Shown: positions 18,051 to 27,636 of the stretch, in pieces
Layout of the letters: each line of letters opens with the position of its first letter
Numbering within the stretch: position 1 is the stretch's first letter
Assembly: GCA_030426665.1 (NCBI GenBank)
Contig: JAUHYD010000010.1
Coordinates: forward strand, 1-64,000
Length of the DNA: 64,000 nucleotides
DNA from: Bacteroidia bacterium
GTDB taxonomy: Bacteria > Bacteroidota > Bacteroidia > Chitinophagales > Chitinophagaceae
Direction: 5' to 3'
Position numbers and translations under genes: made by a program
The notes under the pieces: generated by a model
Database searches by the model: none
Seen by the model: the letters and a program-made list of their open reading frames with translations, nothing else
Told to the model about the DNA's origin: nothing

Positions 18051-19112
18051 CTACCGAAACGGGTTTGCAAACTGAGCATCTGCGACAAGAGAAGAATCGG
18101 AAATTGCCATTAAAAATGCTATTATACTCTCCTGCTCTTTTTCAGAAAGGTGGTTACCGCCTGTATGAGCAAACCCCATTTTTGAATCTATACCGACACA
18201 TAATGAAACACCCGAACTGTAAAATGACAGAACTTCTTCCAAAGTTCTGAATCTTCCGTCATGCATATAAGGAGCCGTAAATGCAAGATTCCTTACAGAA
18301 GGTATCTTAAACATACCACGTTCTTCCATAACCCCTGTAACACCTCCCCTGCCGGCATCTTTGTAGTCCTCATAATATTTGAAAGTATCCAGCCCATTGT
18401 TACTAAACTCAAACGTACTCCCTATCGGGTCCGAATCAGTAGTATGGCAATGAAGACAATCACCCTTTGTCATATCATTCATTAGCACAAATCCTTCAAG
18501 CTCCTGTTTGCTTAGCATTGTACTACCTTTTATAGCTCTGTCAAATTTTGAGCGGTATGACAATATTGTTCTTTCAAACTGCCCTATGGCATTACCAATA
18601 AGTTCACTATCAATCTCTTTGCCCCCAAAAGCTTCCCGAAACTTTCTGCGATAGAAAACACTCCTGCGCAAGCGAGACACTAACTCACTTACCGTCAACG
18701 CCATTTCACTACTGTCTGTAATAGGGTGAAAAACCTGAGACTCTACACATTCTGCCCTTCCGTCCCAGAAAAAAGAAGTATGCCAGTTCAAATTGAAAAG
18801 CGGAAGCGTGTTTCGTTTTTGCAGCTTCCCGTCTATTCCCTTTGAAAAACGAATACCACCATCGCTGAATGCATACTCCTGCTTATGACAGCTACCACAG
18901 GAGATGCTGCTATCTCTACTCAATAATGTATCATAAAACAAAAACCTGCCTAGCGCTACTCCACTATTTGTTATCGGATGTTCCGGCAACGGCATTGCCG
19001 GAAAAAGTGGCATCTGCGGAAAAAGGTACAACGAGCCGTTTTTGCCTGCTTTACCAAACCCGAAACAGACCAATAACAACAACAGAAGTATAACCCACAT
19101 CTTACCTGTCAT
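18051..19112 (-). CDS. Diheme cytochrome c peroxidase (MauG/CcpA family)
   Basis: The product is 353 aa. An N-terminal hydrophobic stretch ('WVILLLLLLVCFGFG') serves as signal or anchor. Two CxxCH haem c sites are present: 'CGSCHKQEYAFSD' near residue 72 and 'CLHCHTTDSD' near residue 220. Family features include 'LGRFLFYDTLLS', 'FFWDGRA' and 'IPSVRNLAFTAPYMHDGRF', where the Met/Tyr region and 'MHDGRF' contribute to the second haem site. Such proteins reduce hydrogen peroxide with electrons from cytochromes, or perform MauG-type oxidation. It lies in the periplasm. The gene follows a T9SS protein gene by three bases, so the two are co-transcribed. Which of the two activities it has is not determined. 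Confidence 0.92.
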   Translation of the reverse strand: MTGKMWVILLLLLLVCFGFGKAGKNGSLYLFPQMPLFPAMPLPEHPITNSGVALGRFLFYDTLLSRDSSISCGSCHKQEYAFSDGGIRFSKGIDGKLQKRNTLPLFNLNWHTSFFWDGRAECVESQVFHPITDSSEMALTVSELVSRLRRSVFYRRKFREAFGGKEIDSELIGNAIGQFERTILSYRSKFDRAIKGSTMLSKQELEGFVLMNDMTKGDCLHCHTTDSDPIGSTFEFSNNGLDTFKYYEDYKDAGRGGVTGVMEERGMFKIPSVRNLAFTAPYMHDGRFRTLEEVLSFYSSGVSLCVGIDSKMGFAHTGGNHLSEKEQESIIAFLMAISDSSLVADAQFANPFR

Positions 19113-19115
19113 TGG

Positions 19116-20030
19116 CTACCTTGAAATAATAACAGGAAACACATCAGAGTACAAATTAGTTTTAACCCGTAAATAGTATGTACCATTGGGCTGGTCGCTG
19201 ACATCAATGTAAAACTTAACCGGAACATTAGTAAATCGCTTCACTACCCGCCCCTGCATATTCACTAACTGCATTTCCTCTATGATGTGATACTTCTGTA
19301 CCTTTTTCGCTTCTATGTGTACAATACCGGTGGTCACCGTCGGAAACACCCTTATATCTTTATTGAGAGACGGGTCTACAACCAAACCATGCACCATAGT
19401 GATATGCATCATCATGTTGTCAATCATCCAACCTTCCCTGACACTATCAACAGAGTCTGATTTCAGCGTAAAACGAAACATCAAAGAATCTGTCAGACTC
19501 AAAAATGAATAGTCAAAACACAACCAAACATCCCTCCAGATACTATCTGTACCGGTAAACCCAAACTCTCCTGATATAAGTGTATCAATATTGGAAGAGT
19601 CAAAGCCATATAAATTGTAGACATAAGGGTTGTTAAATATATTGAACCATGTATTGCCTGTATCAACCGAAAACTCAACAATACCACCGTCGCTCAAATA
19701 CTCTATATCTAACTTTTGCTTCCATTGAAAAGCAAATATACCCCACGAGTAAGCCGGGTGAAACCTGACAATAAAAGAAGAAGAATCATTTACCGGATAT
19801 GGATTGACTGTATCTGTAACAATAACATTCGGATATGTAGCAGCACTATCAAAAATAACTTTTTGAGGTCTGCCTATCTGCCATACATTTCCATGTGCGG
19901 TATCTATGTCAACAAAAACAGAATTGAAAAGTGACGTATCTGCCCCGTCAAAGTACTGGTGATAAGTTTGTGCGTACAGCAAACTGCCGAAGCTCATTAA
20001 CAAGATAAGGGTAAGGAGTAATTTTTTCAT
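19116..20030 (-). CDS. Secreted protein with T9SS type A sorting domain
   Basis: The product is 304 aa. The signal peptide is 'MKKLLLTLILLMSFGSLLYA' and cleavage is likely after it. The middle 200 residues are beta-rich and aromatic ('NVWQIGRPQKVIFDSA', 'FAFQWKQKLDIEYLSDGGIV', 'WRDVWLCFDYSFLSL') and resemble a jelly-roll or concanavalin-like module of extracellular proteins. I cannot name a ligand. The C-terminus is a T9SS type A domain ('IRVFPTVTTGIVHIEA', 'PNGTYYLRV'). It is the first gene of a two-gene unit with the diheme peroxidase, which suggests joint function at the cell surface or periplasm. Confidence 0.85.
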   Translation of the reverse strand: MKKLLLTLILLMSFGSLLYAQTYHQYFDGADTSLFNSVFVDIDTAHGNVWQIGRPQKVIFDSAATYPNVIVTDTVNPYPVNDSSSFIVRFHPAYSWGIFAFQWKQKLDIEYLSDGGIVEFSVDTGNTWFNIFNNPYVYNLYGFDSSNIDTLISGEFGFTGTDSIWRDVWLCFDYSFLSLTDSLMFRFTLKSDSVDSVREGWMIDNMMMHITMVHGLVVDPSLNKDIRVFPTVTTGIVHIEAKKVQKYHIIEEMQLVNMQGRVVKRFTNVPVKFYIDVSDQPNGTYYLRVKTNLYSDVFPVIISR

Positions 20031-20091
20031 AAAAAACTAACAACGTATTAAAGGTACACAATATACCTTAATATTTTGTGTGTTTTATTAA

Positions 20092-20125
20092 GTAAAAAAA
20101 GAGATGTACTGTCGTACATCTCTTT
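20092..20125 (-). terminator. Rho-independent terminator of the small lipoprotein gene
   Basis: A perfect 12-bp stem (20098-20109 with 20114-20125, AAAGAGATGTAC) with a TGTC loop. On the minus strand it is followed by a run of seven T residues. It sits between the lipoprotein gene stop (20149) and the next minus-strand gene. Confidence 0.88.
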
Positions 20126-20148
20126 CGCTGAAAACTATATATAAAACA

Positions 20149-20436
20149 CTATTTCAATTTACAAGTTGCAGAAGTACCCAAGGTATCTGTATATCCGGCT
20201 TGGGCTTGAGCGCAAAATGAGGTAGCAGTTTTCAAATCCATGTCGTTTGCAGTATGGTAAACCGTATCATACTTAATGACAATAAAAGTATCGGGTGGAA
20301 TAATTTGTAATTCGCTTCTCGCAACAAAGCAAGTGCACTTATAATCACCAAATGGGTTATCGTCGCCTTTATCGCAGGAAGCAAAAAATGAAAGACCCAC
20401 GAAAAGGGATACAGCTATAGTCAGGAGTTTCCTCAT
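20149..20436 (-). CDS. Small lipoprotein, hypothetical
   Basis: The product is 95 aa from the ATG at 20436; the track's longer start adds 29 residues without a signal. The N-terminus 'MRKLLTIAVSLFVGLSFFAS' followed by Cys-Asp is a lipoprotein signal (lipobox FASC). After the lipidation site come 'DKGDDNP' and a small domain with further Cys residues ('CTCF', 'FCAQ', 'ATCKL'), perhaps two disulfides. It contains no family I recognise. It has its own terminator and lies divergent from ahcY with about 130 bases between starts. Confidence 0.75.
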   Translation of the reverse strand: MRKLLTIAVSLFVGLSFFASCDKGDDNPFGDYKCTCFVARSELQIIPPDTFIVIKYDTVYHTANDMDLKTATSFCAQAQAGYTDTLGTSATCKLK

Positions 20437-20532
20437 AGAAATTCTATTTGTTGGTAAATGTAATGCATATTTCAAAAAATAAAAAGGGCTTCTATGGCTT
20501 TTCTGTGACATACCCTTTAGCATTTTTTATCT

Positions 20533-20540
20533 TACCTTTA
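20533..20540 (+). promoter_or_regulatory. Candidate -7 promoter box for ahcY
   Basis: TACCTTTA differs from the Bacteroidota -7 consensus TAnnTTTG only in the last base. It lies 24 bases before ATG 20564. No obvious -33 TTTG is seen at the normal spacing. Confidence 0.45.
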
Positions 20541-20563
20541 CAAAAAATTCAAATAATCAATTT

Positions 20564-21892
20564 ATGAGTACAATGACTCGGTCAAAAATCGACTTTGAAC
20601 TACCTTACAAAGTAAAAGACATCAGCCTCGCAGAATGGGGACGTAAAGAAATAAAGCTTGCAGAAGCAGAAATGCCCGGACTTATGGCATTGCGTGCCGA
20701 ATACGGAGCGCAGAAACCTTTGAAAGGTGCTAGAATTGCCGGTTGTCTGCATATGACCATTCAAACAGCAGTATTAATAGAAACTCTGGTTGAATTAGGT
20801 GCAGAAGTTCGTTGGAGCTCTTGTAATATATTCTCAACACAGGATCAGGCTGCAGCAGCGATTGCAGCAACTGGAGTTGGGGTATTTGCATGGAAAGGAC
20901 AGACTGACGCAGAAAGTATCTGGTGTATTGAGCAGACATTGTTTTTCGGAAGTCCTGACAAGCCATTGAACATGATCCTTGATGATGGCGGCGACCTTAC
21001 TAACATTGTTTTAGATGAGTACACTGAATTGGTGCAAAATATCAAAGGTCTAAGCGAGGAAACTACTACAGGTGTTCACCGCTTGTATGAAAGAATGCAA
21101 AAAGGCACCCTGCCGATGCCGGCAATTAACGTGAATGACTCCGTAACAAAATCAAAATTTGATAACAAATACGGGTGTAAAGAAAGTCTGGTTGATGCCA
21201 TTCGTCGTGCTACTGATGTTATGATGGCTGGTAAAGTAGCTGTTGTAGGTGGTTACGGAGACGTAGGTAAGGGTTCTGCAGAATCATTGCGTGGTGCCGG
21301 TGCCAGAGTAATCGTAACTGAAATTGATCCGATTTGTGCGTTGCAAGCCGCAATGGACGGATTCGAAGTAAAGAAAATGATAGATGCCGTTAAAGAAGCA
21401 GATATTGTTGTTACTGCATCAGGCTGTCGTGACCTTATCACAGAGGAGCACTTCCGTGCGATGAAAGACAAAACAATCGTATGTAACATTGGCCACTTTG
21501 ATATCGAAATCGATGGTGCTTGGCTGAACAAAGAATACGGTCATACTAAAGACACAATCAAGCCTCAGGTAGACCTTTATAATATAGACGGTACAGAAAT
21601 CATCCTTCTTGCCGAGGGTCGTTTGGTGAATCTGGGTTGCGCTACCGGCCACCCAAGCTTTGTAATGAGTAATTCATTTACAAACCAAACGCTTGCGCAA
21701 TTAGAAATCTGGCAGAACCATGAGAACTACGAAAACAAAGTTTATGTGCTACCTAAGCACCTTGACGAGAAAGTAGCTCGCTTGCACCTTGCTAAGATAG
21801 GTGTAGAACTGGATGTGCTTACAGATTCACAATCTGAATATCTTGGGCTTCCTAAAGAAGGACCATACAAGCCTGAAATGTATCGTTACTAG
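20564..21892 (+). CDS. ahcY: Adenosylhomocysteinase (S-adenosyl-L-homocysteine hydrolase)
   Basis: The product is 442 aa, the normal size. The N-terminus '[20 protein letters not shown]' and '[20 protein letters not shown]' are family hallmarks. The NAD-binding motif is '[20 protein letters not shown]', preceded by '[15 protein letters not shown]' and followed by '[15 protein letters not shown]'. The C-terminal '[18 protein letters not shown]' and '[10 protein letters not shown]' close the active site and the tetramer. It splits S-adenosylhomocysteine into adenosine and homocysteine, removing the inhibitor made by every SAM-dependent methyltransferase. It acts in the cytoplasm as part of the activated-methyl cycle. 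Its neighbours are unrelated and a strong terminator follows. Confidence 0.98.
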   Translation: MSTMTRSKIDFELPYKVKDISLAEWGRKEIKLAEAEMPGLMALRAEYGAQKPLKGARIAGCLHMTIQTAVLIETLVELGAEVRWSSCNIFSTQDQAAAAIAATGVGVFAWKGQTDAESIWCIEQTLFFGSPDKPLNMILDDGGDLTNIVLDEYTELVQNIKGLSEETTTGVHRLYERMQKGTLPMPAINVNDSVTKSKFDNKYGCKESLVDAIRRATDVMMAGKVAVVGGYGDVGKGSAESLRGAGARVIVTEIDPICALQAAMDGFEVKKMIDAVKEADIVVTASGCRDLITEEHFRAMKDKTIVCNIGHFDIEIDGAWLNKEYGHTKDTIKPQVDLYNIDGTEIILLAEGRLVNLGCATGHPSFVMSNSFTNQTLAQLEIWQNHENYENKVYVLPKHLDEKVARLHLAKIGVELDVLTDSQSEYLGLPKEGPYKPEMYRY

Positions 21893-21921
21893 TAACTTTA
21901 GTTTCATGTTTTTGAAACCAA

Positions 21922-21968
21922 ATAACAAACAACAAGGGGTACCATTGGTACCCCTTGTTGTTTGTTAT
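21922..21968 (+). terminator. Strong bidirectional terminator hairpin after ahcY
   Basis: A perfect 22-bp inverted repeat (21922-21943 with 21947-21968) with a 3-nt loop ATT. The stem core is GGGGTACC. It lies in the gap between the convergent genes ahcY and the 589-aa gene. The plus side ends AACTTTT, and the minus side ends TGGTTTCAAAAAC, so it probably stops transcription both ways. Confidence 0.82.
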
Positions 21969-22006
21969 AACTTTTCCCAACGATTGCCTAAATCGGCTTT
22001 CGCTAC

Positions 22007-23776
22007 CTACTTCCCTTTTTTCTTCACCAATGTGACAGTATATAATTCAGGTTCGGACGGACCGCTTAAAACACCGCCCACTGTCGTCGCTTTCAACGTG
22101 AGGCTAACTATCTGGTCTTGCTTTAATGGCTTGGTTTCAAACGTACGCATATGACTCTTCACCTCACTTTCATCAGCAATCAGGGTATTCCCATTGTATA
22201 ACCGGAAACCAGCCAAATCCGGCACCTCCGGATATTGCCAACTAATAACAATGGAACTGTCAACTTGTTTAACGTTGGAAATATCAGGTTTAGGTAATTT
22301 TAAGCTTGGTACACTTACTGATATTGTATCCCCAGGAATTCCGACACTCCCCGACTTACTTTTACCTACGCAATAAAACTTATAGGTACCGCCTATGCCG
22401 GGTTTTAAAGAAAATCGATAAGAAGTTGCTTCCTTGGGCAAGTCGTTTACCAGCTCATTAAACCGATCAGATGACGGTGTACATTGATAAATCTGGTAGC
22501 TATTGGTAGCGCCATCACCCATCATTACTGAATCCCAACTGATATTAATTGAAAACCCATCATTGGCTACTTTACCCTTTATAATTGTATGCTGAGGCGC
22601 AGGAGGTTCGGTCAGGGGAAAGTAACTATAGACACGTTCCCTACCCGGCATTTTGGTCTTATCATTATAAAATGCAGTAACCCGCATGGTAATATGACTA
22701 CTAACCGGCGAACCTGTTTTGTCAATATATTTTCTAACCCCCGGCGCCAACAACTCAGACACAACTTTATACCCATCCGGGATGTTATTCTTTTCTATCA
22801 AAAAACCTTTGATGAAGCGCTCCTGATCTCTGGGAAACGTCCATTCAACATTTATTCCATCCTTAAAATAGAATCCAAGGGAATTTATTTCCGTTATCTT
22901 GGACTTTACGTATTCTGTAGGGTGTTCCTCTGGCAAATAGGTATATGGCCTGATTATTCCTTCTATTCCAAAAATCGTTTGCGCACTAATGCTATACTGT
23001 TCCGGTGCAGAAGAGTTTGCCGCTCTATCATTCCACATAAACTCAGACGACAGACCTCCATTAATTGGTTTAACAGGAGCATCATTTAGTCTAATACCCC
23101 TACGATATACATTGAACCCGGCAACGTAATTTTTCTTCAACCGCTCCATGTCTGCACTCCATAACAATGTTACACCGGGCTTACCGGGATGAGCTCTGGA
23201 AGTAACTTCTTTAATCTCATCAAGGTTAGGCACTTCACCATAGTTCCACACCGCCTTCGCTATCAACTTATCTGTTCCCTGAATAAATAATCCATATTGA
23301 TAACTGGTTTTCTGAGATACTGTATGATCAACAAACCCAAATCCACAAATTACTGAGACGTCAAAATCTGTCGACGCAAGCATAACAATATCCTGAATTT
23401 CTCTATCGCCATTGCGCCATCTACTCATAAAAGATGGATAATCATACTCAGTCAACTGGTGACCGGCAATCAAGGTTTTAAGCTTCTCCTTTATCCGGGA
23501 AACTTCCACGTTGTCAGACTCATACGGAGATAAGTCTTTCTTTAGCGAAATACCAGGCAACAAAGGGTCGGTATTCAATTGTTTCCAATCACCCAAGCCA
23601 TCTTTCCTTTTAATATCAAACCCGTTGACGTCATCAGGAACGCTCTTCAGAAACCAAACCAACTTTACGGTTTTCCCGTCAGGACTCTGAACCAGTAAGT
23701 TCGCATTGTCAATTTGACCAAATGCGACAATAGTTGAAAAAAAGATGCAATAAAGAAAGGAAATAAATATTTTCAT
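22007..23776 (-). CDS. Secreted fibronectin type III-like protein
   Basis: The product is 589 aa. A signal peptide ends in 'FFSTIVAFGQ' near residue 21. The body has several fibronectin type III-like units: 'VKLVWFLKSVPDDVNGFDIK' near residue 35, 'PGVTLLWSADMERLKKNYVAGFNVYRR', 'INVEWTFPRDQERFIKGFLIEK', 'FSINISWDSVMMGDGATNSYQIYQ' and 'IVISWQYPEVPDLAGFRLY', each with the Trp-then-Tyr pattern of the fold. No catalytic motif and no T9SS sorting domain is present; the protein ends in lysines ('VTLVKKKGK'). It is probably exported to the periplasm or outer membrane and acts by binding. Function otherwise unknown. Confidence 0.8.
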   Translation of the reverse strand: MKIFISFLYCIFFSTIVAFGQIDNANLLVQSPDGKTVKLVWFLKSVPDDVNGFDIKRKDGLGDWKQLNTDPLLPGISLKKDLSPYESDNVEVSRIKEKLKTLIAGHQLTEYDYPSFMSRWRNGDREIQDIVMLASTDFDVSVICGFGFVDHTVSQKTSYQYGLFIQGTDKLIAKAVWNYGEVPNLDEIKEVTSRAHPGKPGVTLLWSADMERLKKNYVAGFNVYRRGIRLNDAPVKPINGGLSSEFMWNDRAANSSAPEQYSISAQTIFGIEGIIRPYTYLPEEHPTEYVKSKITEINSLGFYFKDGINVEWTFPRDQERFIKGFLIEKNNIPDGYKVVSELLAPGVRKYIDKTGSPVSSHITMRVTAFYNDKTKMPGRERVYSYFPLTEPPAPQHTIIKGKVANDGFSINISWDSVMMGDGATNSYQIYQCTPSSDRFNELVNDLPKEATSYRFSLKPGIGGTYKFYCVGKSKSGSVGIPGDTISVSVPSLKLPKPDISNVKQVDSSIVISWQYPEVPDLAGFRLYNGNTLIADESEVKSHMRTFETKPLKQDQIVSLTLKATTVGGVLSGPSEPELYTVTLVKKKGK

Positions 23777-23892
23777 AGTAATAGCAATAGTTGAACAAAT
23801 GTAACTATTAAAATCCTGTCACAATAATCTGACGAAGAGCCTATTGCGTAAATATTAATGTTTTTCTGTTTGCCCAACATCCGGATAAACCA

Positions 23893-26800
23893 TTAACTAA
23901 ACAGGAATGCTATATCGTCTTTCGTCAATCGCTTCATAAATGCGTTGTCATCAGATACCAAATCATTAGCCAATGCTCTTTTACGCTCTTGTAGTTGTAA
24001 CATCTTCTCTTCCAAAGTATCCTTACAAATCAATCGATATGCAAAGATATTCTTGGTTTGTCCTATACGATGCGTCCGGTCAATAGCTTGCTGCTCTACA
24101 GCGGGGTTCCACCAAGGGTCAACAATATAAACATAATCAGCAGCAGTAAGGTTCAGACCTATACCACCCGCTTTAAGAGAAATAAGGAACACCCTGCATT
24201 CCGGGTCATTCTGAAACTTCTGAATTGCTTTCTCCCTTTCAGACGACGAGCTACTTCCGTCGAAATACACATGACTGATTTTGTCTCCCTCCAGCTTTTC
24301 CCGAATCAAGGCCAGCATTCCCAGAAATTGCGAGAATACCAGAACCTTGTGGTTTCCTACATTTTCGGTTATCTCTCTGCTCAGCTCATCCAACTTTACA
24401 GAATAGTTGTGGAAACGCTCCTCTTCATTAAGTATCGCAGGGGAATCGCAAATCTGCCTCAGTTTAGTCAGCCCCTGCAATATGTGCATTTGCGAACGCT
24501 CCATACCGCGCTCCTCTATGACACCTAAAATTTGAGAACGATAGGTATTTCGATAAGCATCATAGATTTTGCGTTGATCCTTGCCCATCTCACAGTATAG
24601 TATTGTCTCTGTTTTTTCGGGCAAGTCTTTTGCTACCTGCTCTTTTGTTCTGCGCAGCAGGAACGGATGAGTCAGCTTTCTCAGCTGCAACTTTACTTCA
24701 TCCTCCATAAATTTGTCAATAGGCGTAGCAAATTCACTCATAAAGAACTCCCGACTTCCCAGCATACCGGGATTAAGGAAGTTCATCTGTGCGTAGAGGT
24801 CAAAGGTGTTATTCTGCACCGGCGTACCGCTAAGAGCCAGACGATTTTTACAATTTAGCAGCAAAGAAGCTTTAGCTACCTGAGACTGTGGATTCTTTAT
24901 TGATTGCGACTCATCCAAAACAACATAGTCGAATTCAATATCTCGCAAACGCTTTATGTCGCTTCGCATTGTGCCGTAAGTCGTGATAATAATATCATAA
25001 GAACTATACGATACCGGCGTTGAGTTTCGCTTCGGCCCGTGATGAATGACATGGGTCAACTCAGGAGTAAACTTCTTGATCTCGTTCTCCCAGTTATACA
25101 TCAGCGTAGTAGGGCATACAACCATGAACAGTGCCTTCGGATGCAGGTTCTTGTAATGCTGAAAAAACGCCAATGTCTGAACCGTCTTACCAAGACCCAT
25201 ATCATCGGCAAGAATACCACCCCACCCTGCTTCGTTCAAAAAGATGAGCCACTGAAAACCTGCCAATTGGTATGGTCTGAGCGTGGCAATCAGGTGAGTT
25301 GGCGGATCTATATCCCCAAAGTCATTATTTAATATACTTTCTAACTTTTCGCGTTTTACATCTAACTCATTCTGGATAGTACTTTCATCAATCTCTGTCA
25401 GTAACTCGTCCAATATGTTGAAGTGAATCTTCTTGAGCCGTACATTGCTACCCTTCGTTTCTCCCATCTTCAGCAGCAAGCTGTACTTTTTCAACCATTC
25501 GTCCGGCAGCAACCCTAATGAACCATCTGCCAGCCTAACGAAATTCTGCTGTTGGGATAGCGCTCGTTTCACTTCTATAATAGATACCGACTGTTCGCCA
25601 AACTTCAGTTCCACCGACGCATCAAACCAATCAATTCCGCTGCTAACCTGAATCTGCGTCTGAGGCTTATGAACATTGACCCGAAGGTTTTTCAATCCCT
25701 CAAACCCTGACACCTCTATATTATTATCCCGCATCAGTTCGCTGAAACGGAAAAACCAATTATTAGCCAGTACCGCAGTTCCCGGCAAGTGATAAAAGCC
25801 CTCACTCTTTTTGAAGATAATATCAGAATGTAAGGACTGAATCAAATCGAGGTATTCCCGCTCAACAGCTTCATTTCTTTTTATTATAGTTACAATGCCA
25901 TCACGAGGGATAATTACATCGCCAAAGAAACCCGGCTTCACTTCCGAGTCCATATACACAAACACCGGCTGTAACACTAAAGATTGGTCACGTTCGCTTA
26001 AATACAACTTGCAAATCGGTTTCGCCTGGTGAATATGCTCAACAAGTTCTTCGGAGAAATGCACATGAGCAATATCTGTCCATGCCATTACTTTATCCTT
26101 CAAAAACTCAGGCCATTTTGACGCAGCAACTTCCAAGACACCATCAGGCAACAACTCTTCCACCAATCCTACTTCGCTGATACTACCAATGGCATATATG
26201 CAATGTTCATATAGCAGAACGCCTGAATTAAAAATTGTAATGTCGCTATGCGGCACCGCACGACTTTCGATGTTCCAATCCAGCACTATCTGGTACTGCT
26301 TGCCTTCTTTCTTTACTACCAGTTGCGGATGTACATACCGGCCGGAAAAGCCAATCGGCTCAATTGTTTTGGAAGTAAGCAGTTTTCCGTTCTGCTTCAG
26401 GTACAGAAAAGGATGGGCAGAATACCTGTCAAACAAACGCTGATACTTAGGCAATAAGTACTCCCACGCCTGCCCTCTGATTTCGTCATCGGGAATATCC
26501 CGCAATACACTGTCATAGTCATGGAGAAAATCTCCAAACGGCAGATTTTTCTTCAAATACTTAAGAATCTCTTCTTTGGTAAATTTTCTAACAACCGGCA
26601 ACAAATCCCGGTCTCCGATTTTGTAGCCAGTAGGATTCACATATTGATTAAGCTCTAACTTTTCGACTTTCCCTACCATCTTCCGCCCTTCCTCATCTTC
26701 AATACCCGCAATCAAGTGAACATCTAAAAAAGGAAAGTCAGTCACCTTTGTGTCGATAACGACTCCTAATCGTTTTTCTTGTCGCACCTCTGCAACGACT

Positions 26801-27636
26801 TCTTTAACAGCAACCTCTTTGACTGGCTGCTGCTTTACGGCAATCTTTTTTATTGTAGGATCTAAAACTCGTAAAAAGGGCTTGTTGTTTTCGTAAGTAA
26901 ACTCAAACTTTCCTTTCAGGTTATCTTTGAGACTGTATCCATATTGCTCCAACAGTTTATTTTTCTGTACGTCCCAATTCTGCATGGACTGGAAATGGTT
27001 AGCACCAAAGGCCTTAAGAATTTGTAGAAACAAGGATGCTTTATGAACACAAAGTGGGTGTGTAGATTCATTGCAGGAGCATGAAGTATCGAAGTACCTT
27101 TCTTCGTTTTGCTTAAGTGTTACTTTGTACGTCTTGCCATCATCGTCATCAGGCACCTCGGCTTCAATTCTACCGTTCGTGTTTACAAGCAAAGAACAAC
27201 GTCCCCCATTTGCCACGGGCTCTGCTTTTTCTAAAGAGTCAGCAGCGGTAAATAATTGCAACATCTGCCGGTTAACCTGGCGCATACGAACCACCGTATG
27301 TTTTTGGTCATAAACAATATTGACATTTTCAAAAAATCCGCTTTGCAGAATATCATTCAACTGAAACAACCCCGCAACCTCATGTCGGCATACTTCGCCA
27401 AGGTTATAGGGGCATTGACACCTTACCGTCATCTCCTTTTCCTGAAGGTACTTGTTTACAGTTACGGTGTAATAGTTCTGATACAGGTCGTTACGCACCC
27501 TAAAGCGAATTTGCTCCAAAAGGTGGTCAACATCCAGCATCTGAACTCCCGATGTATAAAAAATTTTCTTACCACGGCGAATCACTTCTTCAGTCCCATG
27601 GTTGTAAACGTATCTTAATATTGGAGGTAATGACAT
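23893..27636 (-). CDS. SNF2-family helicase with two SWIM zinc fingers
   Basis: The product is 1247 aa. Residues 1-200 contain two SWIM-type zinc motifs: 'CQCPYNLGEVCRH' (Cys73, Cys75, Cys83, His85) and 'CSCNESTHPLCVH' (Cys186, Cys188, Cys196, His198). A long middle region of about 550 residues is unassigned. The C-terminal half is the SNF2 motor: motif I 'ILADDMGLGKTVQTL' near residue 810, motif II 'VVLDESQSIKN' near 908, motif III 'LALSGTPVQNN', and motifs V/VI 'LISLKAGGIGLNL' and 'AIDRTHRIGQTKN' near 1190. It is expected to translocate on double-stranded DNA using ATP, for repair, transcription recovery or chromosome remodelling. It is a single-gene unit, divergent from the NRPS gene. Confidence 0.93.
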   Translation of the reverse strand: MSLPPILRYVYNHGTEEVIRRGKKIFYTSGVQMLDVDHLLEQIRFRVRNDLYQNYYTVTVNKYLQEKEMTVRCQCPYNLGEVCRHEVAGLFQLNDILQSGFFENVNIVYDQKHTVVRMRQVNRQMLQLFTAADSLEKAEPVANGGRCSLLVNTNGRIEAEVPDDDDGKTYKVTLKQNEERYFDTSCSCNESTHPLCVHKASLFLQILKAFGANHFQSMQNWDVQKNKLLEQYGYSLKDNLKGKFEFTYENNKPFLRVLDPTIKKIAVKQQPVKEVAVKEVVAEVRQEKRLGVVIDTKVTDFPFLDVHLIAGIEDEEGRKMVGKVEKLELNQYVNPTGYKIGDRDLLPVVRKFTKEEILKYLKKNLPFGDFLHDYDSVLRDIPDDEIRGQAWEYLLPKYQRLFDRYSAHPFLYLKQNGKLLTSKTIEPIGFSGRYVHPQLVVKKEGKQYQIVLDWNIESRAVPHSDITIFNSGVLLYEHCIYAIGSISEVGLVEELLPDGVLEVAASKWPEFLKDKVMAWTDIAHVHFSEELVEHIHQAKPICKLYLSERDQSLVLQPVFVYMDSEVKPGFFGDVIIPRDGIVTIIKRNEAVEREYLDLIQSLHSDIIFKKSEGFYHLPGTAVLANNWFFRFSELMRDNNIEVSGFEGLKNLRVNVHKPQTQIQVSSGIDWFDASVELKFGEQSVSIIEVKRALSQQQNFVRLADGSLGLLPDEWLKKYSLLLKMGETKGSNVRLKKIHFNILDELLTEIDESTIQNELDVKREKLESILNNDFGDIDPPTHLIATLRPYQLAGFQWLIFLNEAGWGGILADDMGLGKTVQTLAFFQHYKNLHPKALFMVVCPTTLMYNWENEIKKFTPELTHVIHHGPKRNSTPVSYSSYDIIITTYGTMRSDIKRLRDIEFDYVVLDESQSIKNPQSQVAKASLLLNCKNRLALSGTPVQNNTFDLYAQMNFLNPGMLGSREFFMSEFATPIDKFMEDEVKLQLRKLTHPFLLRRTKEQVAKDLPEKTETILYCEMGKDQRKIYDAYRNTYRSQILGVIEERGMERSQMHILQGLTKLRQICDSPAILNEEERFHNYSVKLDELSREITENVGNHKVLVFSQFLGMLALIREKLEGDKISHVYFDGSSSSSEREKAIQKFQNDPECRVFLISLKAGGIGLNLTAADYVYIVDPWWNPAVEQQAIDRTHRIGQTKNIFAYRLICKDTLEEKMLQLQERKRALANDLVSDDNAFMKRLTKDDIAFLFS

